Source: Pseudoalteromonas galatheae (GTDB lineage Bacteria > Pseudomonadota > Gammaproteobacteria > Enterobacterales > Alteromonadaceae). Taken from it: DNA of 60,000 nucleotides. Shown in pieces: positions 7,199 to 15,677 of this stretch. The stretch spans positions 3,362,501 to 3,422,500 of the forward strand of contig NZ_PNCO02000001.1 in assembly GCF_005886105.2 (NCBI RefSeq). Direction: 5' to 3'. A program made the position numbers and the translations under genes. A model generated the notes under the pieces. That model saw nothing but the letters and a program-made list of their open reading frames with translations. It was not told the DNA's origin and searched no databases. Position 1 is the stretch's first letter. The number at the start of each line of letters is the position of its first letter.

Positions 7199-8656
7199 TT
7201 ATCTTCCTTTGAAGAAATTGGTCGGCTGCGCCAGCCGCTCTTCAGGATCATCTTGGTTAATAAGCACAAACTCAAATTCAGTCACTGGCTTTTTCAAATC
7301 ATATGGATCAATCACAACAGAGAGTGGCACATCTAATGTCGTGCCTGCAGCTAAGTGTACCTCTTGTTTACCGATCACCTGATAATTACTTAGACCCGTT
7401 ATTGCAATAGAAAATTTCTGCTCAACTTGCGCTTTGTTTATCACTTTCAGGGTATAGGTATTTTCTACCAACCCTTCAATATTGACACGATAAAGCTGAT
7501 TTCTATCACGAATAATATCAAGATCCATCGGTTTACGCATCGCAATGTTCGCAACTAATGCTCCCGTGATGACGACTAGAATCATTAAATAACCGATTAA
7601 TTTACCACGTACTGGTTTAGTCTTTTCGCTAGATGATTCTAAATTGCGCTCTGTAGTGTAAGCAATCAATCCGCGTGGGTAGTTCATCTTATCCATAACA
7701 CCATCGCAGGCATCGATACACGCACCACAATTGATGCATTCATATTGCAAGCCATTACGAATGTCGATACCGGTAGGACAAACCTGAACGCACAGGTTGC
7801 AATCAATACAATCACCTAGACCTAGCGCTTTTGGATCTTGTTTGCGTCCTCGAGGACCTCGACTTTCACCTCGTTCGCTATCATAGGCGACGGTAAACGT
7901 GTCCTTATCAAACATGGCTGATTGGAAGCGAGAGTAAGGACAGATGTGTAAACACATGATTTCTCTCATCCAACCGGCATTACCATAAGTGCAAATGGTA
8001 AAAACGATGATGCTAATGACGGAATAAAAGCCTGCAGAAAAAGTAAGTAAATCAGGGAGCAAAGAGCGGATTGGGGTAAAGTAACCAACAAAAGTGATTG
8101 CGGTATACAGTGAAAAGAGTATCCAGCTGCCGTGTTTTGCAGTTTTCCGCCAAAACTTATCAAAATCCATCGCTCTCTGATCTAGTTTTTTCCGCTGGTT
8201 TGCCGTTCCTTCAAACTTTTCTTCAAACCAAATAAAGATAAACGTCCAAACAGTTTGCGGGCAGGTGTAGCCGCACCATACCCGACCATAGAAGGTAGTC
8301 ACCAAGAACAGAGCAAATGCCGCTATCATTAGAATAAAAGCAAAAATAGTGAGATCTTGTGGCCATAGAGTCATGCCAAAAATATTAAACTTCTGCTCAA
8401 AAATATCGAACAACACCGCCTGATGACCGTGAAAGTTTAACCAAGGCAAAGCCATAAATGCCAACATACCAATAAAGCCGATACGCCTTCTTAGCAGTTG
8501 GTGTAGGCCTGATACCGCCCGGACATAGATGCGATTGCGAGGATTAAAACGATCGGGCGTAGAGCTATTGAGCGATTTCCCTTCAGTGCCAGCTGTTGGC
8601 TTTTGAATTTTTACTTCAGACGGTATATTTTTAACCTTGATTCTTTCGTTCTCCAT
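7199..8656 (-). CDS. ccoG: Cytochrome c oxidase accessory protein CcoG (RdxA/FixG family)
   Basis: A 485-residue polyferredoxin-like membrane protein. It has about five transmembrane helices, the CGYTCPQTVW motif, and two 4Fe-4S clusters from CIDCNLCVQVCP and CINCGACIDAC. The C-terminal periplasmic Ig-like domain (FixG_C) follows the last helix. CcoG acts in copper handling during cbb3 oxidase biogenesis. It is usually near ccoNOPQ, but here no cbb3 subunits lie beside it, so it is an orphan copy or a separated locus. SD AAGGAG precedes the ATG. Confidence 0.93.
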   Translation of the reverse strand: MENERIKVKNIPSEVKIQKPTAGTEGKSLNSSTPDRFNPRNRIYVRAVSGLHQLLRRRIGFIGMLAFMALPWLNFHGHQAVLFDIFEQKFNIFGMTLWPQDLTIFAFILMIAAFALFLVTTFYGRVWCGYTCPQTVWTFIFIWFEEKFEGTANQRKKLDQRAMDFDKFWRKTAKHGSWILFSLYTAITFVGYFTPIRSLLPDLLTFSAGFYSVISIIVFTICTYGNAGWMREIMCLHICPYSRFQSAMFDKDTFTVAYDSERGESRGPRGRKQDPKALGLGDCIDCNLCVQVCPTGIDIRNGLQYECINCGACIDACDGVMDKMNYPRGLIAYTTERNLESSSEKTKPVRGKLIGYLMILVVITGALVANIAMRKPMDLDIIRDRNQLYRVNIEGLVENTYTLKVINKAQVEQKFSIAITGLSNYQVIGKQEVHLAAGTTLDVPLSVVIDPYDLKKPVTEFEFVLINQDDPEERLAQPTNFFKGR

Positions 8657-8716
8657 GGAAGCTCCTTAGTGCTTTGGAACGAGATGCACTTGCTACAGTG
8701 ACCTTGAAAAATACAG

Positions 8717-8754
8717 GCTAAACTATTGCAATGTGCCCCATGACATAGTTTAGC
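8717..8754. repeat. Inverted repeat in the ccoG upstream region
   Basis: Perfect 10-bp arms GCTAAACTAT and ATAGTTTAGC around an 18-nt spacer, 60-100 bp upstream of the ccoG start. It could be an mRNA leader hairpin or an operator. No FNR-type box was recognised in this 249-bp region. Confidence 0.5.
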
Positions 8755-8905
8755 GCTTACTATTATACGCTTTGAAACTCTATGATTAATAGTAAGTTGA
8801 GCTAAAACCCACCATAAATGATGAGAGACTTGTTGCGACCTGACAGACAAGTTTATTACACTAGGAACAAGATTTTTGTTAGCTAGATCAAATCAGCGTC
8901 AGATT

Positions 8906-9265
8906 ATGAAAAAATTCTTAGTATTAGCCATTATAGTCGTTGCTCTGTTTACTGTGGATCATCCATTGATTAAAGAGCCAAGAGATAGATTGCTAGGTCA
9001 AGGCGTTGAAGTACTCAGCGAGTCCAGCAAAGTACAACGCAGCACGGCCGCAAGAATCGCCAGAGCCAATGTCGTAAAGACGATTACTATGACAGATGAT
9101 GAAAAGCGCTATATTGACGAAGCCTTGGCAACAGATGAAAAAGTGAGACTTTTCCATCTCAAGTATTGTAAAGAAAATGACTATAACTTGTATTTTTATG
9201 GCCCTGAACTGGTAAAAATCTGTGAAATTGCAGAGCAAGCTATTCAAGAAGCGAAGGGGTTATAA
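8906..9265 (+). CDS. Small exported or membrane-anchored protein of unknown function
   Basis: About 119 residues from the ATG at 8906. An in-frame TTG ten codons upstream is less likely. The N-terminus MKKFLVLAIIVVALFTVDH is a signal peptide or single membrane anchor. The rest is hydrophilic and helical, with two cysteines (YCKEN and VKICE) that could form a disulfide. No family was recognised. The stop codon overlaps the next ATG by one base (TAATG), so the two are likely translationally coupled. Confidence 0.7.
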   Translation: MKKFLVLAIIVVALFTVDHPLIKEPRDRLLGQGVEVLSESSKVQRSTAARIARANVVKTITMTDDEKRYIDEALATDEKVRLFHLKYCKENDYNLYFYGPELVKICEIAEQAIQEAKGL

Positions 9266-9468
9266 TGGATTTTAGTCAATTAAATAAAAAGTCGGCAAAA
9301 TCCTTTAATGATCAAAAAGCGCTTATCAAAAAGCTTAGCCAAGGACGTGTTGTCAATTGCCCAGACTGTCAGCAACCCATTGTGCTCAGTCTAAGTCAAT
9401 CGACATCAAATAGAGCTGTGGCTCAATGCCAACAGGGTTGCACATTTATCGAGTTAGATCTCGCATAA
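9265..9468 (+). CDS. Small putative zinc-ribbon protein
   Basis: 67 residues, cytoplasmic. The C-terminal half has CPDC and, 22 residues on, CQQGC, the spacing of a four-cysteine zinc knuckle or ribbon. The N-terminus is Lys-rich. It is translationally coupled to the preceding membrane-anchored protein through TAATG. No family was recognised; nucleic-acid or protein binding is possible but not shown. Confidence 0.7.
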   Translation: MDFSQLNKKSAKSFNDQKALIKKLSQGRVVNCPDCQQPIVLSLSQSTSNRAVAQCQQGCTFIELDLA

Positions 9469-9471
9469 AGA

Positions 9472-10041
9472 TTATTCAAATAGTCCGCTATTCACCGCGG
9501 CAACTTCGACTAACTCAGCATAAGATGCGGCAAACTCATCAGCTAATTGCGCCTGAGTCAGTTGAAACTCGGTCAGTGACTGTCCTACTTTGTCACAATA
9601 AATAGTTAGTTGTTGCTCGCCAAGTGCAAAAAGCCCAAGTTGTTCTGTGCTCACTTGCAAAGCTTGTTTGATATCGTCGGCGAGCGGACTGGACATCAAT
9701 TGCTCATAAAAGGGCGTCGCCGCCATTAAAAACCCTTCGGCCCAATTAATTTTTTGCTCAAGTGGTGTTTCACCGTTCCAAGGCAATTGAAATTCAGTTT
9801 CGTATACCTGCTCTGAAATCTCGTGATGTAAAGCCATCAATGCAAATGCAATACTCTCATCTAGTTCGGGATCTGCATTGGTTAAAGTCTTAAGCCACTT
9901 ATCTACCTCGATACCGTTTGGGTCTATACAGGTAGCAAATAAATATCCTTGTAAAAAAGCAATATCAATAGAAAGTTTGCGCGCAGAAAAGTAGTTCTCT
10001 AGATTCAACTGATCCGCTGCGGTAAAAGAGAAGTCGTGCAT
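9472..10041 (-). CDS. UPF0149/YecA-type protein
   Basis: A 189-residue acidic, all-helical cytoplasmic protein. The segment LQGYLFATCIDPNGIEVDKWL near residues 29-50 and the WAEGFLMA motif near 100 resemble the UPF0149 (YgfB/YecA) family. There is no C-terminal SEC-type CxCxnCHC zinc motif. Biochemical role unknown. It converges on the small zinc-ribbon gene with only 3 bp between. Confidence 0.7.
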   Translation of the reverse strand: MHDFSFTAADQLNLENYFSARKLSIDIAFLQGYLFATCIDPNGIEVDKWLKTLTNADPELDESIAFALMALHHEISEQVYETEFQLPWNGETPLEQKINWAEGFLMAATPFYEQLMSSPLADDIKQALQVSTEQLGLFALGEQQLTIYCDKVGQSLTEFQLTQAQLADEFAASYAELVEVAAVNSGLFE

Positions 10042-10147
10042 AGTGTTGCCTTGAACTTAGGCGCCATATCAGCGCCTATAAAAATGCTTTTATATTAATA
10101 ACTAACCTGAGATTAGATTAACTAAAGTCTGATATGACAGAAGTATA

Positions 10148-10906
10148 TTATAAATTTACTGGGTAGCGACCTTCGCCATCCGGTCTACCTAAAAACTTAA
10201 CCGCATCATGTACTTCTTTTGGTAGACTTGCATCTGGCTTAATGTTACCAGAAACGCGAAATTGAAAATTGGCAGCCAGTGTTGCATCGGCCTGTAAACC
10301 CAGGCGGTTTTCAGGGTCTACAACCACAGCTATGTCTCCTGACTTACAATCGAGCTGACCACTGAGATCACCAATACTAAACCAACCATTCATGCCTTTC
10401 ACGTCAATATTTGGACTACTTATCTCACCATTTAGTCCATCACAGTAAGGTGCACCACTTTGGTACTTCTTCACATTGACGATAACACGCCCTTTGGCAT
10501 CAACCGGTAATGGCAAGGTTACTTGCTCCATAGCTTGTTCAACACTGAAACGAAGTGAGGCATTATTTACCGTCACTGATTTACTTACTAAATTCGATGA
10601 GAAGGTGGCTTTGCCCGAGATCTCATTTTTATCTCTCGGATTACCAAACTGTAGGTTGCCTGCAAGATTACCCATTAATAACGATGACGGTTCAAGCTCC
10701 CACTTAACCTGATTCAATTGAACGTTATTGAATCTCACACCGCTCACTTGACCATGCCAAACAGAGCCATTTACTGCACCTAGCTGCAAATTAGCTGGCA
10801 ATTGGCCTTTAAAAACTTGCAGCAATACTGCTGCTGGCATAGTAAACGCACTAAAAATAATAAATGCGAGTAAAAAAATAATGAGTAGAGATAGTGTTTT
10901 TTTCAT
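10148..10906 (-). CDS. gspN: Type II secretion system protein N
   Basis: A 252-residue inner-membrane protein with one N-terminal helix (about 5-27) and a periplasmic beta-rich domain, the GspN pattern. It is the last gene of the gsp operon, 2 bp after gspM. GspN is accessory and missing from many T2SS, so its presence marks the longer gspC-N arrangement. The last coding region ends close to an A/T-rich spacer (10042-10147) without a clear terminator. Confidence 0.9.
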   Translation of the reverse strand: MKKTLSLLIIFLLAFIIFSAFTMPAAVLLQVFKGQLPANLQLGAVNGSVWHGQVSGVRFNNVQLNQVKWELEPSSLLMGNLAGNLQFGNPRDKNEISGKATFSSNLVSKSVTVNNASLRFSVEQAMEQVTLPLPVDAKGRVIVNVKKYQSGAPYCDGLNGEISSPNIDVKGMNGWFSIGDLSGQLDCKSGDIAVVVDPENRLGLQADATLAANFQFRVSGNIKPDASLPKEVHDAVKFLGRPDGEGRYPVNL

Positions 10907-10908
10907 AA

Positions 10909-11382
10909 TTATTTCTCTAAAACCAAGCGACTAACACGCACAAAGCCAGGTAAATTCCCTTGTGTAAGGTCAAGATTTTCTACTTTTACGCCATGCTTAT
11001 TTGTCAATTCATCTATCCAAGCAACGAGTTTATTAAATTCCACATCATCGATGGTTAAACGCAAACTTTCGCCACTAGGTTGCATTTTGCTGATATCAAT
11101 TTGAAAACGGCCACGAGTGTTATTGACTATCTGGCTGATATTACCGCCGCTGATCACCTGTGCAGGACTACTAGTTTTCAGCTTATTAACACTTTGACCA
11201 ACCCAATTTACGAGTTCGTGATTACGTTTTAGCTTAGCTTCGGCATCACTGACAGCCTGATTTAGCGGTTTGAATATGCCCATTATCAGAACAAAAACGA
11301 CAAAAATAACGCCAGCAACGATCAACAATTTTTGTTCTTGCTCTTTTAAGCCACGCCAGTAATTAACTGCTTGCTGCTTCAT
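10909..11382 (-). CDS. gspM: Type II secretion system protein M
   Basis: 157 residues. A short cytoplasmic N-terminus with WRGLKEQEQKLL is followed by one membrane helix (about 18-36), a coiled-coil stretch and a periplasmic ferredoxin-like domain. It partners with GspL in the inner-membrane platform. It overlaps the gspL stop by 4 bp. Confidence 0.93.
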   Translation of the reverse strand: MKQQAVNYWRGLKEQEQKLLIVAGVIFVVFVLIMGIFKPLNQAVSDAEAKLKRNHELVNWVGQSVNKLKTSSPAQVISGGNISQIVNNTRGRFQIDISKMQPSGESLRLTIDDVEFNKLVAWIDELTNKHGVKVENLDLTQGNLPGFVRVSRLVLEK

Positions 11383-12584
11383 GCTGCACCTCGAATACGA
11401 ATTTCACCCACCACAAAGTCGCCATCATTGTTCAAGGCACCCTGTTCAACGCTCACACCACGTTGCTCTAAAATTGCTTTAACCTGACCAAATACTTGGA
11501 ACTCTTTTGCGCGCGCTCTAATTCTGAGTTCATTCCTACGTTTGTCATAACGCAGCGTTTCAGGGGCAAAGGCATCAATCTCTTCATAAATCGCCACAAA
11601 GTGATTCGTTAATTCGAGCAAACCGCCCTGTTCCGTGCCAGATAACGCATCAAGCTCATTCTGGATCTGCTTTTTCAATAAGTGTGGACGCACTACTTTA
11701 TTTGGAAATGCCTGTTGATACATAGTGACCGCTTGGGTTTCTAGCTGATTAGCTTGATGACTTATCACATACAGCTGTGTGCCTTTAATTGCGATAAAGC
11801 TTACTACTGCCACGCTCGCCGCTATTAGGCCACTGCGCCAATCTCGCCACCACTGCGGCTGCTTTTTCTTGGCAGCAAACCGCCCTTGACGCAAATTAAA
11901 GTCAATACTTGATAGTGATTTCGCGAAGATGGCTAAAGGTAAGTCGTAATCTTGCTGTTGCGCAGTAAGCGTTATCGTTTTTGAGAAATCACTTGCTGGG
12001 CTAAAATGCGCTAACCGTTCAACACCTGCAATGGCGAGGTACTCATTGACCCAGCTAAGTTCAGCAGTGCCAATTTGCCAAGCGTTGTGTTTGAATAGCC
12101 ATTGCTGACCCAACTGCACGGCACTAGTCATCTCTTCATGAAGGGGCAAACATAGAGCATCCGGTAATGCTTTATTTATACTTATCCCTGCATCATCGAA
12201 AGTACTAAACCAGCTTTGTAGCCAATTGTTATCACAAATCGCGACATCAATTGTATGTGTGTCGGCTCTCATGCCCGGCTTACCAATTGCGATAAACAGC
12301 GCATCAATGTCGGTCGCAACGTGTTCCTCAAGCATAAACGGTAAGGCTTGTTCTAGTTTCCTATTCCATTTTGCTGGTAACTCAAGTGTGCGTAACTGCA
12401 CCGCTGTCGCTGGTAGTAACAAAACAACCGGTCTTGTATGCGCTTTTTCAGCGAGGGTGCCAAGTTGTTCACTCCCTTCAAGTTCACCACTGGCAATAAT
12501 TTGTTGTTGTTCTGTTGACCACACTAACCAGTGTATTGTCGCCTGGTGTGACTGATCCACACGGATCAATAATTGTTCTGTCAC
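11379..12584 (-). CDS. gspL: Type II secretion system protein L
   Basis: A 401-residue bitopic protein. The cytoplasmic actin-like N-terminal domain (about 1-240), which binds the GspE ATPase, is followed by one membrane helix (about 254-270) and a periplasmic domain that pairs with GspM. The start is a GTG in a GTGA overlap with the gspK stop, so translation is coupled. Length matches the family. Confidence 0.93.
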   Translation of the reverse strand: MTEQLLIRVDQSHQATIHWLVWSTEQQQIIASGELEGSEQLGTLAEKAHTRPVVLLLPATAVQLRTLELPAKWNRKLEQALPFMLEEHVATDIDALFIAIGKPGMRADTHTIDVAICDNNWLQSWFSTFDDAGISINKALPDALCLPLHEEMTSAVQLGQQWLFKHNAWQIGTAELSWVNEYLAIAGVERLAHFSPASDFSKTITLTAQQQDYDLPLAIFAKSLSSIDFNLRQGRFAAKKKQPQWWRDWRSGLIAASVAVVSFIAIKGTQLYVISHQANQLETQAVTMYQQAFPNKVVRPHLLKKQIQNELDALSGTEQGGLLELTNHFVAIYEEIDAFAPETLRYDKRRNELRIRARAKEFQVFGQVKAILEQRGVSVEQGALNNDGDFVVGEIRIRGAA

Positions 12585-13582
12585 TCTACGCCTCCAAATT
12601 TACGAGCAAGCACGTACGCTTTACCATCTTTTGTTTCTATAATTGATGTGAGAGAAAAGCGTCGCTCATCAAACACAGCAGTTGCTCGCAACTGAAAATA
12701 ATTGCTGTTAATCGTAAAAATTTTGGAAGTCTTGTTAGGGTTTTTGACCCCTTGATTCGCGACTTCCGTGTAAAATTCGTTGATATCTGTAAAACCTTTT
12801 TTTGGTCTTGCAGAAATAATAGCTTCAGCACCTGATTTCGATAAACCTGGTATAAGCGCACTGAGTAAAAGTGCTTGCTCTGGCAGTATCGTATTGACGT
12901 TTACTGCGAGCTCCTCACTCCCAGGGATCACACAAACGTAAGGCTTAATCTTTTCCATCACCAGCGGATTAAAGCCCTTAATTACTCGTAGCTCACTAAC
13001 AGACGCCATCAAATTATTAGCCGTTAAATAAGGCGTCTGATTAGACATATATTCGTCTTCCTCTGCCCCGGAGCGGTAAGTAATGCTGTCTTCATCAAGC
13101 CAATCGTAGACACTATCAGCAAGGGCTTCCTCGCTTTCGTTACTCGGCAAATCCTCAATATTCTTCAAAAGCTCCAATAGCGCAGCATGGGCTGGGTTAG
13201 TATTCTTTCCACCAACCTGCTTACTACCTTGGTCATTTCCATTCGTTTGTGACTTTGCTCTCAAAGCATTTAGGTTTAGGCATGCCTGTAAGTCTGTAAC
13301 TTTACCGCTCAACGTACCATGGTCAACAGGGTAAGGCACTTCTTCACGGGCCCAAGGCTGGTCTAGATTAACGGTATCAGGATCATCTTTTTTCGCTTGT
13401 ATCAACGCTCTTTTAACCAACTCCTCAGCGCCATAGCTATACCACTTGGCTTGTTGCTGAGTTTGAATATTCGAGGCCTTTTGTACCTGCACCATTAAAC
13501 TACTCGCCATTTCAGCTGCAATTGTCGCGGCCAAAGCGACAATAAAAAGCACTATAACGAGCGCCGCACCGTGCTGCTTCAT
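12581..13582 (-). CDS. gspK: Type II secretion minor pseudopilin K
   Basis: A 333-residue large minor pseudopilin. The N-terminus GAALVIVLFIVALAAT is a type IV-like prepilin helix that lacks the usual Phe+1, as in GspK. The large periplasmic domain carries the GspK fold with helix-hairpin-helix-like segments such as KGFTDINEFYTE. It tips the pseudopilus with GspI and GspJ. ATGA overlap with gspJ. Confidence 0.93.
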   Translation of the reverse strand: MKQHGAALVIVLFIVALAATIAAEMASSLMVQVQKASNIQTQQQAKWYSYGAEELVKRALIQAKKDDPDTVNLDQPWAREEVPYPVDHGTLSGKVTDLQACLNLNALRAKSQTNGNDQGSKQVGGKNTNPAHAALLELLKNIEDLPSNESEEALADSVYDWLDEDSITYRSGAEEDEYMSNQTPYLTANNLMASVSELRVIKGFNPLVMEKIKPYVCVIPGSEELAVNVNTILPEQALLLSALIPGLSKSGAEAIISARPKKGFTDINEFYTEVANQGVKNPNKTSKIFTINSNYFQLRATAVFDERRFSLTSIIETKDGKAYVLARKFGGVE

Positions 13583-14217
13583 GGCTGTTGTCCCTTGTCG
13601 TCAACAACGCCACTACCTGGCGTTAAAAATAAACGGCTAATCGGATCTGAGTCTTTTCTTTGTAATGTCACTCTAACCGCTTTAGGTAACGATTTAGACT
13701 TCCAATCAGCTTGCCACTTTTGCTTGTCATCCAAAAATTCAAACTTTAATTCTTCGACGTCTTCCAAAATAACTTGAGCACGAGGCTCTGTCCCATCTAG
13801 TTGATCAACGTATATCCGATAAATACGTTCAAGCTTGTCATCGATAACCCGGTAGCCCACAGCCTGGAGTTCGGAGCGTGGTAATAAACTAATAGGGTTA
13901 GTCCAACCATCACGAACAAAAGCGATACCATCATATTGGCTCTCAAGCTCATAACGGCCATGGATGATATAAGTTGGGCTAAAATCCCCAGCTTCATTTC
14001 TGACTTCTCGCTTAGTGATCTGATTAAAATCCTGATCCATCAAGCGGAAAGTTGTTTGTAAACCTTCAATTTCGGCTATTTTTTCCGCTGAAGCCGCTTG
14101 AGCCTTCAGCGTTGAATCTAAAATCTGATGCGTTGCCGTTACCACTACCGCTAGAATAGCCAGTGCCAACAAGACTTCTATAAGCGTGAAACCACGCTGT
14201 GGTGTATGCACTGTCAC
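13579..14217 (-). CDS. gspJ: Type II secretion minor pseudopilin J
   Basis: 212 residues. The prepilin leader ends QRG before FTLIEVLLALAILAV, with the conserved Glu at +5. The start is GTG, with GGAG at proper spacing. A second GTG two codons on is equally possible. Its first base overlaps the gspI stop. It forms the tip complex with GspI and GspK. Confidence 0.93.
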   Translation of the reverse strand: MTVHTPQRGFTLIEVLLALAILAVVVTATHQILDSTLKAQAASAEKIAEIEGLQTTFRLMDQDFNQITKREVRNEAGDFSPTYIIHGRYELESQYDGIAFVRDGWTNPISLLPRSELQAVGYRVIDDKLERIYRIYVDQLDGTEPRAQVILEDVEELKFEFLDDKQKWQADWKSKSLPKAVRVTLQRKDSDPISRLFLTPGSGVVDDKGQQP

Positions 14218-14594
14218 TACTTACTCCGGTACATAAAAGTGGTGATGTCATACACTGAATTTTTAAGTTCTGGCTCACGAAACACATGAACAGTGAGTTT
14301 TACAAAGCTGGGATCTGTGGTCTGTTGGATATGCTGTTGCCAATACCATGTAACCCCTGCCATTTCCTCTTCGCCTTTGTTACCATTCTTCCCATGCCAG
14401 TCATCGCCTTGTGCACGTAAAAATACCAAGCGATTTTCTGCTACCCATGACGCATAGGTTTGCTCCTCAAGCGAGCTGATATGATTTATATGTTCGCTCG
14501 TTGCTTGCATTGCGGCAATACCAGCAACGGCGCAAATACTTAGTGCAACCATGACTTCAAGCAAGGTAAAGCCTACGCTTTTTCTAGCGTTCAT
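14217..14594 (-). CDS. gspI: Type II secretion minor pseudopilin I
   Basis: 125 residues. The prepilin cleavage region KSVG/FTLLEVMVALSI has Glu+5. GspI starts assembly of the pseudopilus tip. ATGA overlap with gspH upstream. Confidence 0.93.
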   Translation of the reverse strand: MNARKSVGFTLLEVMVALSICAVAGIAAMQATSEHINHISSLEEQTYASWVAENRLVFLRAQGDDWHGKNGNKGEEEMAGVTWYWQQHIQQTTDPSFVKLTVHVFREPELKNSVYDITTFMYRSK

Positions 14595-15184
14595 TCTTCA
14601 GGTTCCCGCTTAAGCCCGACTGGCGCCATAAACTCACCTTCAATGAAAAATATGGGCTCTTGCAGATCTTTATTTTCCACACTTAACCTAAATGCGCTGA
14701 CTTCACCGGAAGATAAAATAAGTACTTGCGGGATCTTAAGCTTTTTAAGTTCAAGTAAATTGTCGTCGTCACCACCACTCATCAGCTCTCGCCAATTCGC
14801 TTGCTCAAGTAAGTTATCTTGAGACCATGGCAGATCTTCTAGGATCAATTCCACTTTGTACTGCTCAGGCAGCTCAATTGGTTTGTAGATATCGTCGGCT
14901 TCGAAAGTTCGCCACTTCTCACCGTCAAAAACCAAAAACTCAATCACACCTTTATCTAAGTGAAAACCAAGTTCAACCTGATTAAGTACCGCAAATTCTG
15001 AGGCGAGATTAACCGTTCCCTGCACACGCATAGCCATGGTTTCCAGCTCTTCCTCATCACTATCACTGACAGTATAAGTAATGAGGTTTACTGAAAAAGC
15101 AATGATCACCAAGACGATAAGGACTTCAAGTAAACTGAAGCCCTTTGCCTTAGCTAATGCCGGTTTGTACAAGGTGGCTAACAT
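14591..15184 (-). CDS. gspH: Type II secretion minor pseudopilin H
   Basis: 197 residues. The prepilin leader ends KAKG before FSLLEVLIVLVII, with Glu+5, and a beta-rich globular domain follows. GspH links the tip complex to the GspG major pilin. It starts 3 bp after the gspG stop and overlaps gspI by 4 bp. Confidence 0.92.
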   Translation of the reverse strand: MLATLYKPALAKAKGFSLLEVLIVLVIIAFSVNLITYTVSDSDEEELETMAMRVQGTVNLASEFAVLNQVELGFHLDKGVIEFLVFDGEKWRTFEADDIYKPIELPEQYKVELILEDLPWSQDNLLEQANWRELMSGGDDDNLLELKKLKIPQVLILSSGEVSAFRLSVENKDLQEPIFFIEGEFMAPVGLKREPEE

Positions 15185-15187
15185 AGA

Positions 15188-15613
15188 TTAACGTTCGTCT
15201 TCCGAATCCCAGTTACCAATATCATCGTCGGTTCCAACTTCGCCATCAGGGCCCATTGAAAAAATATCGATTTGACTCATTTCGCCTGGGCTTACTAATT
15301 GGTAAGGGTTACCCCATGGATCTTCTGGAAGCTTAGAAATGAAGCCACCTTCAGGGAAACGCTTCGGTACAGGGTCAATATTTGTTTGCGTTACTAGAGC
15401 TTCTAGACCTTGCTCTGTGGTTGGGTAGCGCTTGTTTTTTAACTTGTACATCTTCATTGCGTCTTCAATCTGACGAATATCTAGACGTGCCTTTTCTTTT
15501 GCAGCTTCTTCTTGTTGGCCCATCACGTTAGGCGCAACGATAGATAAGATCATACCGATGATAACAAGTACCACCATCACTTCTAGTAGTGAGAAACCTG
15601 ATTGTTTTTTCAC
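15188..15613 (-). CDS. gspG: Type II secretion major pseudopilin G
   Basis: About 141 residues from a GTG at 15613 that has GAGGT eight bases upstream. This gives the usual short leader KKQSG before FSLLEVMVVLVIIG. An in-frame ATG 11 codons upstream (15646) would give an unusually long leader. The C-terminal region SMGPDGEVGTDDDIGNW carries the calcium-site aspartates typical of GspG. It is the main subunit of the pseudopilus. Confidence 0.93.
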   Translation of the reverse strand: MKKQSGFSLLEVMVVLVIIGMILSIVAPNVMGQQEEAAKEKARLDIRQIEDAMKMYKLKNKRYPTTEQGLEALVTQTNIDPVPKRFPEGGFISKLPEDPWGNPYQLVSPGEMSQIDIFSMGPDGEVGTDDDIGNWDSEDER

Positions 15614-15677
15614 AATGTTTACCTCAATGCTGTTATTGATGACCATGCAAAAACATGCGATGGCCTTTCCTTTTTGA

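Noticed and set aside
12226..12555. Plus-strand open frame of 109 residues inside gspL
   Set aside because: It is antisense to a well-supported gspL gene and has no Shine-Dalgarno or recognisable domain.
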